This document shows, one piece after another, positions 45,601 through 61,200 of a DNA stretch of 64,000 nucleotides (positions are counted from its first letter, which is position 1; each line of letters begins with the position of its first letter). The stretch is from Siphonodentalium dalli. Taxonomy: Eukaryota; Mollusca; Scaphopoda; Gadilida; Siphonodentaliidae. A model generated the notes under the pieces. That model was given only the letters and a program-made list of their open reading frames with translations, was not told the origin of the DNA and ran no database searches. The position numbers were made by a program, and so were the translations under genes. The stretch covers positions 195,638,052-195,702,051 of the forward strand of contig CP136067.1 in NCBI GenBank assembly GCA_032622095.1. The letters run 5' to 3'.

Positions 45601-47709
45601 TAATATATATATCTACATGTATAATATCTATATCTACATGTATAATATATATATCTACATGTATAATATATATATCTACATGTATAATATATATATCTAC
45701 ATGTATAATATCTATATACATGTATAATATATATATCTACATGTATAATATCTATATCTACCTGTATAATATATATATATACATGTATAATATATATATA
45801 TACATGTATAATATCTATATCTACATGTATAATATATATATCTACATGTATAATATCTATATCTACCTGTATAATATCTATATCTACATGTATAATATCT
45901 ATATATACATGTATAATATCTATATATACATGTATAATATATATATCTACCTGTATAATATCTATATATACATGTATAATATATATATCTACATGTATAA
46001 TATATATATATACATGTATAATATATATATCTACATGTATAATATATATATCTACTTGTATACTATCTATATCTACATGTATAATATCTATATCTACATG
46101 TATAATATCTATATCTACATGTATAATATCTATATCTACATGTATAATATCTATATCTACCTGTATAATATCTATATCTACATGTATAATATATATATCT
46201 ACATGTATAATATTTATATCTACATGTATAATATCTATATCTACATGTATAATATCTATATCTACCTGTATAATATCTATATCTACCTGTATAATATCTA
46301 TATCTACATGTATAATATCTATATCTACATGTATAATATCTATATCTACATGTATAATATATATATCTACCTGTATGATATCTATATCTACATGTATAAT
46401 ATCTATATCTACCTGTATAATATCTATATCTACCTGTATAATATCTATATCTACATGTATAATATCTATATCTATCTATATCTACATGTATAATATATAT
46501 ATCTACATGTATAATATCTATATCTACATGTATAATATCTATATCTACATGTATAATATCTATATCTACCTGTATAATATCTATATCTACATGTATAATA
46601 TATATATCTACATGTATAATATATATATCTACATGTATAATATATATATCTACATGTATAATATCTATATCTACATGTATAATATCTATATCTACATGTA
46701 TAATATCTATATCTACCTGTATAATATCTATATCTACATGTATACTATCTATATCTACATGTATAATATCTATATCTACCTGTATAATATCTATATCTAC
46801 CTGTATAATATCTATATCTACATGTATAATATCTATATCTACATGTATAATATCTATATCTACATGTATAATATCTATATCTACATGTATAATATCTATA
46901 TCTACATGTATAATATCTATATATACATGTATAATATCTATATATACATGTATAATATCTATATCTACCTGTATAATATCTATATCTACATGTATAATAT
47001 CTATATCTACATGTATAATATATATATCTACCTGTATAATATATATATCTACATGTATAATATCTATATCTACATGTATAATATCTATATCTACATGTAT
47101 AATATCTATATCTACATGTATAATATCTGTATCTACATGTATAATATCTATATCTAGATGTATAATATCTATATCTACCTGTATAATATCTATATCTACA
47201 TGTATAATATCTATATATACATATATAATATCTATATCTACATGTATAATATCTATATCTACATGTATAATATCTATATCTACATGTATAATATATATAT
47301 CTACATGTATAATATCTATATCTACCTGTATAATATCTATATCTACCTGTATAATATCTATATCTACATGTATAATATCTATATCTACATGTATACTATC
47401 TATATCTACATGTATAATATCTATATCTACATGTATACTATCTATATCTACATGTATACTATCTATATCTACATGTATAATATCTATATCTACATGTATA
47501 ATATCTATATCTACATGTATAATATATATCTACATGTATAATATCTATATCTACCTGTATAATATCTATATCTACCTGTATAATATCTATATCTACATGT
47601 ATAATATCTATATCTACATGTATACTATCTATATCTACATGTATACTATCTATATATACATGTATAATATCTATATCTACATGTATAATTTCTATATCTA
47701 CATGTATAA
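39660..47709 (+). repeat. 21-bp satellite, array B
   Basis: Same monomer and orientation as array A, about 8.05 kb between the two non-satellite islands. It begins directly after the island sequence ending TTCAGAAGC and ends at the junction reading ATGTATAAT then TGCGAATG. Its left end resembles the start of array C and its right end (about 45.6-47.7 kb) resembles the end of array A (about 32.9-35.05 kb), as expected if B is the internal part of a tandem duplication. Its 43.2-45.5 kb part shares landmarks with array A near 23.0-27 kb, such as short 12-bp monomers and the variant TCTACATATATAAT near 43925 and 23795. Confidence 0.97.
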
Positions 47710-47793
47710 TTGCGAATGTCTGTCTGTCAGTGTTGTATAGAACTTCACAGGGGACCATCTAGAGGGGTATAATATGTGTAACATTTTACGAGA

Positions 47794-48979
47794 AAGATAA
47801 TGGCGCGGGTTAGAATTTTCTAAAGTGACGCCGCTGTTGTCAGGGGCAGAAAGGGGGGAGGGGCCGAAATTTGTTTTGTCGCCGATTTCCACCAAAATTA
47901 TATATAATCATCCCCATTAAATGAGGAATATAATGGTGTGGTTTAAACATGTCAAAAGTGGCGCCGTTCGAGTCAGATGTGTGCGGAAGGGGAGAGGGGC
48001 ACCACAATCGATAACAATAATTTCAGGGCCGATTTAAACCATATTAAAATTGATACACATTCTTCTCCATGCTACAAGGAATCTTAGTGTGTGATTTAAA
48101 GATGCCAAATTGGTTTCGATTGGATGAGAGATTGGAGGGTGGGCACTCAATTTTATAAGAATTGGTTTAGCCACCAAACTTATACAAACTCAACCACTTG
48201 GTATGAGGAGTCTAATGTTCTGGCTTGAAGCTGTCAAAAGTGGATTCATTCGAGTCAGGGGTGCACTGAAATTTGATACACAACATTTTTAGCGCCAATG
48301 TCCACCAAATTCATACACATTCTATCCATGATACGAGGAATCTAATCGTGTGATTTAAAGACGCCACGTTGGAGCTGTTTGTGTGAGAGATGGTATGGGG
48401 TGCGTGGGGTTGTCATTACATTTTATAAAAAAATTGATTAGTCGCCGATTAGCACCAAACTTATAAATAATCATCTCCAGGGTGTCAGGAGTCTAATTGT
48501 GTGGTGGGACCATTCGAGTCAGGGGTGCACAAAGGCTGAGAGAGATACACAAATTGATAAACAATATGTTTAGCGCCTATTTCCACCAGATTGATAAATA
48601 TTCTTCTCCGTGATCAAGCTGCAAAACAGAGTTCAGTCCCCTCGCTAAGCGATGTCTGAACGCTGCCGGATTGTGTATTTTCTTAAATAAATCTAACATT
48701 TGTTATTGAAGTGTTTTGCCAGCCACAATTCATCCTGGCTTGATCTAGACACATTTCAAATGATTATGGACACTTCAGTTTCTCAGAATAATGCAGAATG
48801 AATGGTAACCTACAAAAGTCTCAAATAAATAAATGCGACATTTCTTCACATTACGTGTAGGTGCGGGCAGTGGTAATTCCTGCGTAGGGGACTGAACTCT
48901 GCGTGGAGCTTGCTCCGTAATACGAGGAGTCTAATCGTGTGGTTTAAATACGCCAAATTGGTGTCTTTTGGGTGAGAGA
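47794..48979 (+). repeat. Degenerate tandem repeat, about 130-bp period with A/B alternation (copy 2)
   Basis: Second copy of the array described at 35135-36320, offset 12659 bp, with the same unit order and the same transposon insertion. One substitution is seen (CATGATACAAGG in copy 1 reads CATGCTACAAGG here, at 48072). Confidence 0.8.
48615..48912. mobile_element. 298-bp non-autonomous inverted-repeat DNA transposon (MITE), copy 2
   Basis: Copy of the element at 35956-36253 carried along by the segmental duplication, with the same ends and the same imperfect 9-bp target duplication. It is not an independent insertion, since flanks and position in the degenerate repeat are shared. Confidence 0.82.
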
Positions 48980-48993
48980 TATGGGGGCCTTAA

Positions 48994-49255
48994 ATTAAAT
49001 GCTAAAACGGTATACTGAGCGGTATACTGCTATTTAGTGAGAAACGCCTATGAACGGTGTACCTGTCATACACTCAAGAGAGGTGTACAGCGGTCTATAC
49101 CGCAATTTAGCTATACGTGGTCCTGGCGCGATAAAGAACGGTCTTTCGTTATCACCCGTATACTGCACGTTCTCTAGTGTCCGGCTACAAAGAGCGCTAT
49201 AGCCCCCATCGCTAAAGAGCGGTATACCGTTCTGTATCCCCTCCGTTTATTTAAT
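48994..49255. repeat. GGTATAC-rich segment, possible degraded inverted-repeat element (copy 2)
   Basis: Second copy of the segment at 36335-36596; no difference was noticed. Same uncertain interpretation. Confidence 0.4.
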
Positions 49256-49858
49256 TGTGTCAGTATTAGTAATTTACTTTGATGGTTTTTGCCACTGAAG
49301 TGCAATGGCATACATACTTTATGTCATTCTAGTAAAAATAGTAATTTAACTATTTATTCATGGGAACCTTTCCTCCCTACAAAATATATACCTGCGATAT
49401 CTAATTATGTCAAACATCTGTTTGTTCAATAATTAATCGAGTAAAATAGTTTGGGCTCAGCATTTGAGTTTATAGGACGGGCGGGTTAGGGAGCCAACTG
49501 GAAACATGCATATCCATTTTATTTTTGTGCGGAATTTTAGATTGGTGATCAAGGACAGACTGTTGTGGAAAAACACATCCATTATATGTTAACAGTTTGG
49601 TTCCTAGATGAATGCATGCCACAGCCTGTTGTGGGCATATCAATTACACCAATTCACAGGCATACCAATATACTTTCCACTCTGGTTATTTTTTGGTATT
49701 TGTATATGTCTAGGGCTCTAGGCCTCATTTGTGATTTAAATAAAAAGTTAGTGCTACAAAACCTATTAATATACATGTAGTTCTTACTTTTACTTTTGAT
49801 CCTATTCCATAATGTGTGTCATGTTAGGGCAATTAGGTTTTGAAAGTATTGCGCAAGT

Positions 49859-50216
49859 GGGGGGGGGGGTCATTGGTGTATACATGGTATGGGAACAAAC
49901 GCCAAACATTGGAATCGGACATGGCCAATTGTGCCTCCAGATTATCGGAAATCAGTCCGAGACGCCTTTCAGTCGGGGAGCCAATAAGGTCCACCTGCAC
50001 CCCCCCCCCCCCCCCGATGATTACAAATAACCTTATTTTTATTGTTCCCTATGGTATCCAGATAAAGAATCCGGATTTCACCGAAAAATAAAGGTGGCCG
50101 AAACATCGAAATAAAAATAAAAATAATATAGCCGAAACATCGAAATAAAAAAATCAGACATGAGGCAGCAAACTTCTTCAAAATGTTGATGTAACCGTGA
50201 GCGAGGGGGGGGGGGG
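49859..50216 (+). repeat. Homopolymer and short-repeat cluster (copy 2)
   Basis: Equivalent of 37200-37558: poly-G of 11 at 49859-49869, poly-C of 16 at 50000-50015, the 34-bp repeat pair from 50097, the first direct-repeat copy at 50159 and poly-G of 12 at 50205-50216. The second direct-repeat copy is at 50510. Confidence 0.85.
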
Positions 50217-50961
50217 TGTGATTACTAGTACCTCACGAAACTTATTTGGAACAAATAAAACTATCGTCATCAACTTATATTGACATATTTGTGTGAAGGA
50301 GATACCTGTTTTATCAGTAATGTAAATAAACCCCTTAAAATGTATGTAGTACAGACTGACCAACTTGTCAGATCATGGGACGGTGTAGCCAAGTTTGGCA
50401 ATTTATGGTAAAAGGTCCACCCAGGCAAATCACATCGACCCATTGTGTTAATTTTGGTATCAACATGAGCGTAAATATATCCCCGACGAATTTAGTTAAT
50501 AAAATGCAACATGAGGCAGCAAACTTCGACACAAAATTGATGTAACCGGTTACCGGGGGTGTTTGTTGACATCAGAGTTTCCAAATATCCAAGCTACAAA
50601 AACATGATTTCGCACTATTTAACTTATTGCCGTTGATCGGGGTTAGTCGATTCCTATGAAAAACACTCTATTCAATTTGATTGAGAAGTTGTCAAAGTTA
50701 TATACTTGCGTCTTGTATTATTAAAGTAAGAAAAACGTACCGATGTTGAAATGTGCTTTTCTATTTTAAAACAATGTCTCACAAACCGGAAACACAATTC
50801 AAAATTCCACTTTCTGTTTAGCCTATCCCTGTCCCTACGGGCGAGTAGCTGGCGTTGGGACAGGGTACCAGTCTAACACAATAGACGTACATACTATGTA
50901 ACATGGTTCCCAGTCACAACTCACAAATGCAATAGGCCTATCACGTGGTTATGTGTGATTG

Positions 50962-51366
50962 CAAGCCTGCAAATAGGGTGTCTGTCATTTGCAGAAGCGG
51001 GCTAGCATCACTAAATTCACCCTCTGGGGACTTCATTCTGCTTAGGCCCTCAACTGCTATGGTAGATCTAGGATCAGATTGAAGTTCCCCAGTTGAAGTT
51101 GGCGATGGTCACCCATTGGGCACCTCGATTATGGATTTTACCTTCTGCAAATTAGGGGGTATAGAAACTTCCCAGATGAGAAAACGTAACTAAAAACAAT
51201 GTTCATTTGATACTATAGATACTTCCCAAAAGATTAGGCCTAAGCAGAATGAGGTATCCAGAGGGTGAATTTGGTGATGCTAGCCCGCTGTGTGGGATAG
51301 CATCACTAAATTCACCCTCTGGGGACCTCATTCTGCAAATGACAGACACGCTATTTTGCAGGCTTG
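50962..51366. mobile_element. Foldback DNA transposon, copy 2, with 42-bp internal deletion (405 bp)
   Basis: Same element and insertion as 38306-38752, with TGTGATTG target duplications at 50954-50961 and 51367-51374. After GCAGAA at about 50996 it jumps directly to GCGGGCTAG. The missing 42 bp correspond to 38341-38382, most of the left palindrome arm plus its 3-bp centre. The right-hand palindrome (51245-51335) is intact. Confidence 0.87.
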
Positions 51367-51589
51367 TGTGATTGAATACAATGTGTTGGCGTATACCCAT
51401 GAATGGTGTTATACTTAGTGGCAGGTCAAAATAAAGAGAGAGAAAGAGAATACGCATCGTTTATTGCAACCAATGGAGACGACTAGCACCTCACTCCAGT
51501 CAACACAGAGTAGTTTACATTCTATATGGCAAGGAACGTAAGCAGAATAAAACAGGGTCATCATTTCGTTTCACGTAGAGGCACTGTAA

Positions 51590-52002
51590 CCCTTTCAGTG
51601 CCAGGGGCCGATCTCATTTTTTTTTTGGGTTGAATTTGTTTTGGGTATGCTTAAGCATGCTATAGCGAATTTAAAAACAAACTGGTAAAAACCTTAGGGT
51701 CATGTTATAACTCAAAACTATCACCAAGTATTCATAGTAATAATTTTGGTGCCCATGAAAAACGTAAGATTCCCTGGCACTAAACCTACAAATTAAGTCT
51801 GGCACTGAAAGAGAGTAGAATATAAGAAAAATTATTAAAATTGTAAAAAATTGTAAAAAATAATAACAAATGATGAAAAATTGTTAGGCCAATGCATTCT
51901 CTTATATATGCGAGGCGTCCTATGGTCGACTCGCATATATAAGAGAATGCATTGGCCAGGGTATATGGGTTGATACAAAAATCGGACCTGGCACTGAAAG
52001 GG
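51590..52002. mobile_element. 413-bp piggyBac-like MITE, copy 2
   Basis: Copy of 38976-39388 with the same GTAA / TTAA flanks and inverted ends; no difference was noticed. It was duplicated with the island, not inserted independently. Confidence 0.8.
51887..51957. repeat. Perfect 28-bp-stem hairpin inside the MITE (copy 2)
   Basis: Second copy of the hairpin at 39273-39343, unchanged in both arms and loop. Confidence 0.85.
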
Positions 52003-52216
52003 TTAAACAAGTGGAAACATTGGAAACAGTAGCATTAGCTATGAAGTTGAGATAACTGGACGCTATTTTATCTAGTTTTGACAGGCTGACTAAATCGGTT
52101 GTGGTGACATGCATTGTGCAAGTTCATTCTACGAGTAACTGGTAGTACCATATCTTGCTATTTATTTTCATATTCAATGGTAACATCTGGAAACAAATTG
52201 AGACAGTGGTCACGCC

Positions 52217-52234
52217 ATATATATATATATATAT
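52217..52234. repeat. (AT)9 microsatellite (copy 2)
   Basis: Same tract as 39603-39620, with equal length in both copies. Confidence 0.9.
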
Positions 52235-52273
52235 TTTTTTAATATTTCTTCTTGGACGACGAGATTCAGAAGC

Positions 52274-55200
52274 AATATCTATATCTACATGTATAATATC
52301 TATATCTACATGTATAATATCTATATCTACATGTATAATATATATATCTACATGTATAATATATATATCTACATGTATAATATCTATATCTACATGTATA
52401 ATATCTATATCTACATGTATAATATCTATATCTACATGTATAATATATATATCTACCTGTATAATATCTATATCTACATGTATAATATCTATATCTACAT
52501 GTATAATATCTATATCTACCTGTATAATATCTATATCTACATGTATAATATCTATATCTACATGTATAATATCTATATCTACATGTATAATATCTATATC
52601 TACATGTATAATATCTATATCTACCTGTATAATATCTATATCTACATGTATAATATATATATCTACATGTATAATATATATATCTACCTGTATAATATCT
52701 ATATCTACCTGTATAATATCTATATCTACATGTATAATATCTATATCTACATGTATAATATATATATCTACCTGTATAATATATATATCTACATGTATAA
52801 TATCTATATCTACATGTATAATATCTATATCTACATCTATAATATCTATATCTACATGTATAATATCTATATCTACATGTATAATATCTATATCTACATG
52901 TATAATATCTATATCTACATGTATAATATCTATATATACATGTATAATATCTATATCTACCTGTATAATATCTATATCTACATGTATAATATCTATATCT
53001 ACATGTATAATATCTATATCTACATGTATAATATCTATATCTACATGTATAATATCTATATCTACATGTATAATATCTATATCTACATGTATAATATCTA
53101 TATCTACCTGTATAATATCTATATATACATGTATACTATCTATATCTACATGTATAATATCTATATCTACATGTATAATATCTATATCTACATGTATAAT
53201 ATCTATATCTACATGTATAATATCTATATCTACATGTATAATATCTATATCTACCTGTATAATATCTATATCTACATGTATAATATCTATATCTACATGT
53301 ATAATATCTATATCTACATGTATAATATCTATATATACATGTATAATATCTATATCTACCTGTATAATATCTATATCTACATGTATAATATCTATATCTA
53401 CATGTATAATATATATATCTACCTGTATAATATCTATATCTACCTGTATAATATCTATATCTACCTGTATAATATCTATATATACATGTATAATATCTAT
53501 ATCTACATGTATAATATATATATCTACCTGTATAATATCTATATATACATGTATAATATATATATCTACATGTATAATATCTATATCAACCTGTATAATA
53601 TCTATATCTACATGTATAATATCTATATCTACATGAATAATATCTATATCTACCTGTATAATATATATATCTACCTGTATAATATATATATATACATGTA
53701 TAATATCTATATCTACATGTATAATATCTATATCTACCTGTATAATATATATATCTACCTGTATAATATCTATATATACATGTATAATATCTATATCTAC
53801 CTGTATAATATCTATATCTACATGTATAATATCTATATCTACATGTATAATATCTATATCTACCTGTATAATATCTATATATACATGTATAATATATATA
53901 TCTACATGTATAATATCTATATCTACCTGTATAATATCTATATCTACATGTATAATATCTATATCTACATGTATAATATCTATATCTACCTGTATAATAT
54001 CTATATCTACCTGTATAATATCTATATATACATGTATAATATCTATATCTACCTGTATAATATCTATATCTACATGTATAATATCTATATCTACATGTAT
54101 AATATCTATATCTACCTGTATAATATATATATCTACCTGTATTATATCTATATCTACATGTATAATATCTATATCTACATGTATAATATCTATATCTACA
54201 TGTATAATATCTATATCTACCTGTATAATATCTATATATACATGTATAATATCTATATCTACCTGTATAATATCTATATCTACATGTATAATATCTATAT
54301 CTACATGTATAATATCTATATCTACCTGTATAATATCTATATCTACCTGTATAATATCTATATATACATGTATAATATCTATATCTACCTGTATAATATC
54401 TATATCTACATGTATAATATCTATATCTACATGTATAATATCTATATCTACCTGTATAATATATATATCTACATGTATAATATATATATCTACCTGTATA
54501 ATATCTATATCTACCTGTATAATATCTATATCTACATGTATAATATCTATATCTACATGTATAATATATATATCTACCTGTATAATATCTATATCTACCT
54601 GTATAATATCTATATCTACCTGTATAATATCTATATATACATGTATAATATCTATATCTACATGTATAATATCTATATCTACATGTATAATATCTATATA
54701 TACATGTATAATATATATATCTACATGTATAATATATATATCTACATGTATAATATCTATATCTACATGTATAATATCTATATCTACATGTATAATATCT
54801 ATATCTACATGTATAATATCTATATCTACATGTATAATATCTATATCTACCTGTATAATATCTATATCTACCTGTATAATATCTATATATACATGTATAA
54901 TATCTATATCTACCTGTATAATATCTATATCTACATGTATAATATATATATCTACATGTATAATATCTATATCTACCTGTATAATATCTATATCTACATG
55001 TATAATATCTATATCTACATGTATAATATCTATATCTACCTGTATAATATCTATATCTACCTGTATAATATCTATATATACATGTATAATATCTATATCT
55101 ACCTGTATAATATATATATCTACATGTATAATATCTATATCTACCTGTATAATATCTATATCTACATGTATAATATATATATCTACCTGTATAATATCTA

Positions 55201-58200
55201 TATCTACATGTATAATATCTATATCTACATGTATAATATCTATATCTACCTGTATAATATCTATATCTACATGTATAATATCTATATCTACATGTATAAT
55301 ATCTATATATACATGTATAATATCTATATCTACATGTATAATATCTATATCTACATGTATAATATCTATATCTACCTGTATAATATCTATATCTACATGT
55401 ATAATATATATATCTACATGTATAATATATATATCTACCTGTATAATATCTATATCTACCTGTATAATATCTATATCTACATGTATAATATCTATATCTA
55501 CATGTATAATATATATATCTACCTGTATAATATCTATATCTACATGTATAATATCTATATCTACATCTATAATATCTATATCTACATGTATAATATCTAT
55601 ATCTACCTGTATAATATATATATCTACATGTATAATATCTATATCTACATGTATAATATCTATATATACATGTATAATATCTATATCTACATGTATAATA
55701 TCTATATATACATGTATAATATCTATATCTACCTGTATATTATCTATATCTACATGTATAATATCTATATCTACATGTATAATATCTATATCTACATGTA
55801 TAATATCTATATCTACATGTATAATATCTATATCTACATGTATAATATCTATATCTACCTGTATAATATCTATATATACATGTATACTATCTATATCTAC
55901 ATGTATAATATCTATATCTACATGTATAATATCTATATCTACATGTATAATATCTATATCTACATGTATAATATATATATCTACCTGTATAATATCTATA
56001 TCTACATGTATAATATCTATATCTACATGTATAATATCTATATCTACATGTATAATATCTATATCTACATGTATAATATCTATATCTACATGTATAATAT
56101 CTATATCTACCTGTATAATATCTATATCTACATGTATAATATCTATATCTACATGTATAATATATATATCTACCTGTATAATATCTATATCTACCTGTAT
56201 AATATCTATATCTACCTGTATAATATCTATATATACCTGTATAATATCTATATCTACATGTATAATATCTATATCTACCTGTATAATATCTATATATACA
56301 TGTATAATATATATATCTACATGTATAATATCTATATCAACCTGTATAATATCTATATCTACATGTATAATATCTATATCTACATGTATAATATCTATAT
56401 CTACCTGTATAATATCTATATCTACCTGTATAATATCTATATATACATGTATAATATCTATATCTACCTGTATAATATCTATATCTACATGTATAATATC
56501 TACATCTACATGTATAATATCTATATCTATATCTACATGTATAATATCTATATCTACATGTATAATATCTATATCTACCTGTATAATATCTATATATACA
56601 TGTATAATATATATATCTACATGTATAATATCTATATCTACCTGTATAATATCTATATCTACATGTATAATATCTATATCTACATGTATAATATCTATAT
56701 CTACCTGTATAATATCTATATCTACCTGTATAATATCTATATATACATGTATAATATCTATATCTACCTGTATAATATCTATATCTACATGTATAATATC
56801 TATATCTACATGTATAATATCTATATCTACCTGTATAATATATATATCTACATGTATAATATCTATATCTACCTGTATAATATCTATATCTACCTGTATA
56901 ATATCTATATCTACATGTATAATATCTATATCTACATGTATAATATATATATCTACCTGTATAATATCTATATCTACCTGTATAATATCTATATCTACCT
57001 GTATAATATCTATATATACATGTATAATATCTATATCTACATGTATAATATCTATATCTACATGTATAATATCTATATATACATGTATAATATATATATC
57101 TACATGTATAATATCTATATCTACATCTATAATATCTATATCTACATGTATAATATCTATATCTACATGTATAATATCTATATCTACCTGTATAATATAT
57201 ATATCTACATGTATAATATCTATATCTACATGTATAATATCTATATATACATGTATAATATCTATATCTACCTGTATAATATCTATATCTACATGTATAA
57301 TATCTATATCTACATGTATAATATCTATATCTACATGTATAATATCTATATCTACATGTATAATATCTATATCTACATGTATAATATCTATATCTACCTG
57401 TATAATATCTATATATACATGTATACTATCTATATCTACATGTATAATATCTATATCTACATGTATAATATCTATATCTACATGTATAATATCTATATCT
57501 ACATGTATAATATCTATATCTACCTGTATAATATCGATATCTACATGTATAATATCTATATCTACATGTATAATATCTATATCTACATGTATAATATCTA
57601 TATCTACATGTATAATATCTATATCTACATGTATAATATCTATATCTACATGTATAATATCTATATATACATGTATAATATCTATATCTACCTGTATAAT
57701 ATCTATATCTACATGTATAATATCTATATCTACATGTATAATATATATATCTACATGTATAATATCTATATCTACCTGTATAATATCTATATATACATGT
57801 ATACTATCTATATCTACATGTATACTATCTATATCTACATGTATAATATCTATATCTACATGTATAATATCTATATCTACCTGTATAATATCTATATCTA
57901 CATGTATAATATCTATATCTACATGTATAATATCTATATCTACATGTATAATATCTATATCTACATGTATAATATCTATATCTACATGTATAATATCTAT
58001 ATCTACATGTATAATATCTATATCTACCTGTATAATATCTATATCTACATGTATAATATCTATATCTACATGTATAATATATATATCTACATGTATAATA
58101 TCTATATCTACCTGTATAATATCTATATCTACCTGTATAATATCTATATATACATGTATAATATCTATATCTACATGTATAATATCTATATCTACCTGTA

Positions 58201-61200
58201 TAATATCTATATATACATGTATAATATATATATCTACATGTATAATATCTATATCAACCTGTATAATATATATATCTACATGTATAATATCTATATCTAC
58301 ATGTATAATATCTATATCTACCTGTATAATATCTATATCTACCTGTATAATATCTATATATACATGTATAATATCTATATCTACCTGTATAATATCTATA
58401 TCTACATGTATAATATCTACATCTACATGTATAATATCTATATCTACATTTAAAATATCTATATCTACATGTATAATATCTATATCTACATGTATAATAT
58501 CTATATCTACATGTATAATATCTATATCTACCTGTATAATATCTATATATACATGTATAATATATATATCTACATGTATAATATCTATATCTACCTGTAT
58601 AATATCTATATCTACATGTATAATATCTATATCTACATGTATAATATCTATATCTACCTGTATAATATCTATATCTACCTGTATAATATCTATATATACA
58701 TGTATAATATCTATATCTACCTGTATAATATCTATATCTACATGTATAATATCTATATCTACATGTATAATATCTATATCTACCTGTATAATATATATAT
58801 CTACATGTATAATATCTATATCTACCTGTATAATATCTATATCTACCTGTATAATATCTATATCTACATGTATAATATCTATATCTACATGTATAATATA
58901 TATATCTACCTGTATAATATCTATATCTACCTGTATAATATCTATATCTACCTGTATAATATCTATATATACATGTATAATATCTATATCTACATGTATA
59001 ATATCTATATCTACATGTATAATATCTATATATACATGTATAATATATATATCTACATGTATAATATCTATATCTACATCTATAATATCTATATCTACAT
59101 GTATAATATCTATATCTACATGTATAATATCTATATCTACCTGTATAATATATATATCTACATGTATAATATCTATATCTACATGTATAATATCTATATA
59201 TACATGTATAATATCTATATCTACCTGTATAATATCTATATCTACATGTATAATATCTATATCTACATGTATAATATCTATATCTACATGTATAATATCT
59301 ATATCTACCTGTATAATATCTATATCTACATGTATAATATCTATATCTACATGTATAATATCTATATCTACCTGTATAATATATATATATCTACCTGTAT
59401 AATATCTATATATACATGTATAATATCTATATCTACATGTATAATATCTATATATACATGTATAATATCTATATCTACCTGTATAATATCTATATCTACA
59501 TGTATAATATCTATATCTACATGTATAATATCTATATCTACATGTATAATATCTATATCTACATGTATAATATCTATATCTACCTGTATAATATCTATAT
59601 ATACATGTATAATATCTATATCTACATGTATAATATCTATATCTACCTGTATAATATCTATATCTACATGTATAATATCTATATCTACATGTATAATATC
59701 TATATCTACCTGTATAATATCTATATCTACCTGTATAATATCTATATCTACATGTATAATATCTATATCTACCTGTATAATATCTATATCTACATGTATA
59801 ATATCTATATCTACATGTATAATATCTATATCTACCTGTATAATATATATATCTACCTGTATTATATCTATATCTACATGTATAATATCTATATCTACAT
59901 GTATAATATCTATATCTACATGTATAATATCTATATCTACATGTATAATATCTATATCTACCTGTATAATATCTATATATACATGTATAATATATATATC
60001 TACATGTATAATATCTATATCTACCTGTATAATATATATATCTACATGTATAATATCTATATCTACCTGTATAATATCTATATCTACATGTATAATATCT
60101 ATATCTACATGTATAATATCTATATCTACCTGTATAATATCTATATCTACCTGTATAATATCTATATATACATGTATAATATCTATATCTACATGTATAA
60201 TATCTATATCTACATGTATAATATCTATATCTACCTGTATAATATATATCTACATGTATAATATCTATATCTACCTGTATAATATCTATATCTACATGTA
60301 TAATATCTATATCTACATGTATAATATATATATCTACCTGTATAATATCTATATCTACCTGTATAATATCTATATCTACCTGTATAATATCTATATATAC
60401 ATGTATAATATCTATATCTACATGTATAATATCTATATCTACATGTATAATATCTATATATACATGTATAATATATATATCTACATGTATAATATATATA
60501 TCTACATGTATAATATCTATATCTACATGTATAATATCTATATCTACATGTATAATATCTATATCTACCTGTATAATATCTATATCTACCTGTATAATAT
60601 CTATATATACATGTATAATATCTATATCTACCTGTATAATATCTATATCTACATGTATAATATCTATATCTACATGTATAATATCTATATCTACCTGTAT
60701 AATATCTATATCTACATGTATAATATCTATATCTACATGTATAATATCTATATCTACCTGTATAATATCTATATCTACCTGTATAATATCTATATATACA
60801 TGTATAATATCTATATCTACCTGTATAATATATATATCTACATGTATAATATCTATATCTACCTGTATAATATCTATATCTACATGTATAATATCTATAT
60901 CTACATGTATAATATATATATCTACCTGTATAATATCTATATCTACATGTATAATATCTATATCTACATGTATAATATCTATATCTACCTGTATAATATC
61001 TATATCTACATGTATAATATCTATATCTACATGTATAATATCTATATCTACATGTATAATATCTATATCTACATGTATAATATCTATATCTACCTGTATA
61101 ATATCTATATCTACATGTATAATATATATATCTACATGTATAATATATATATCTACCTGTATAATATCTATATCTACCTGTATAATATCTATATCTACAT

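Larger units (their letters stand above)
47710..52273. other. Non-satellite island, copy 2 of a segmental duplication
   Basis: Complex sequence of 4564 bp, near-identical to 35051-39659. Differences seen by eye: A to C at 48072 (35413 in copy 1), T to C at 50853 (38197), A to G at 51244 (38630); one extra G in the tract at 49859-49869; two extra C in the tract at 50000-50015; a net loss of 6 bp at the tract at 50205-50216; and a 42-bp deletion at about 50997. These length changes sum to the observed 45-bp size difference. Both satellite junctions are shared with copy 1. Confidence 0.95.

Noticed and set aside
39675-46493. Plus-strand frame of 2272 codons, and similar frames of hundreds to thousands of codons across all arrays
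   Set aside because: They translate the 21-bp monomer into heptapeptides, overlap in up to four frames and both strands, and change only as the DNA repeat changes. No coding signal.
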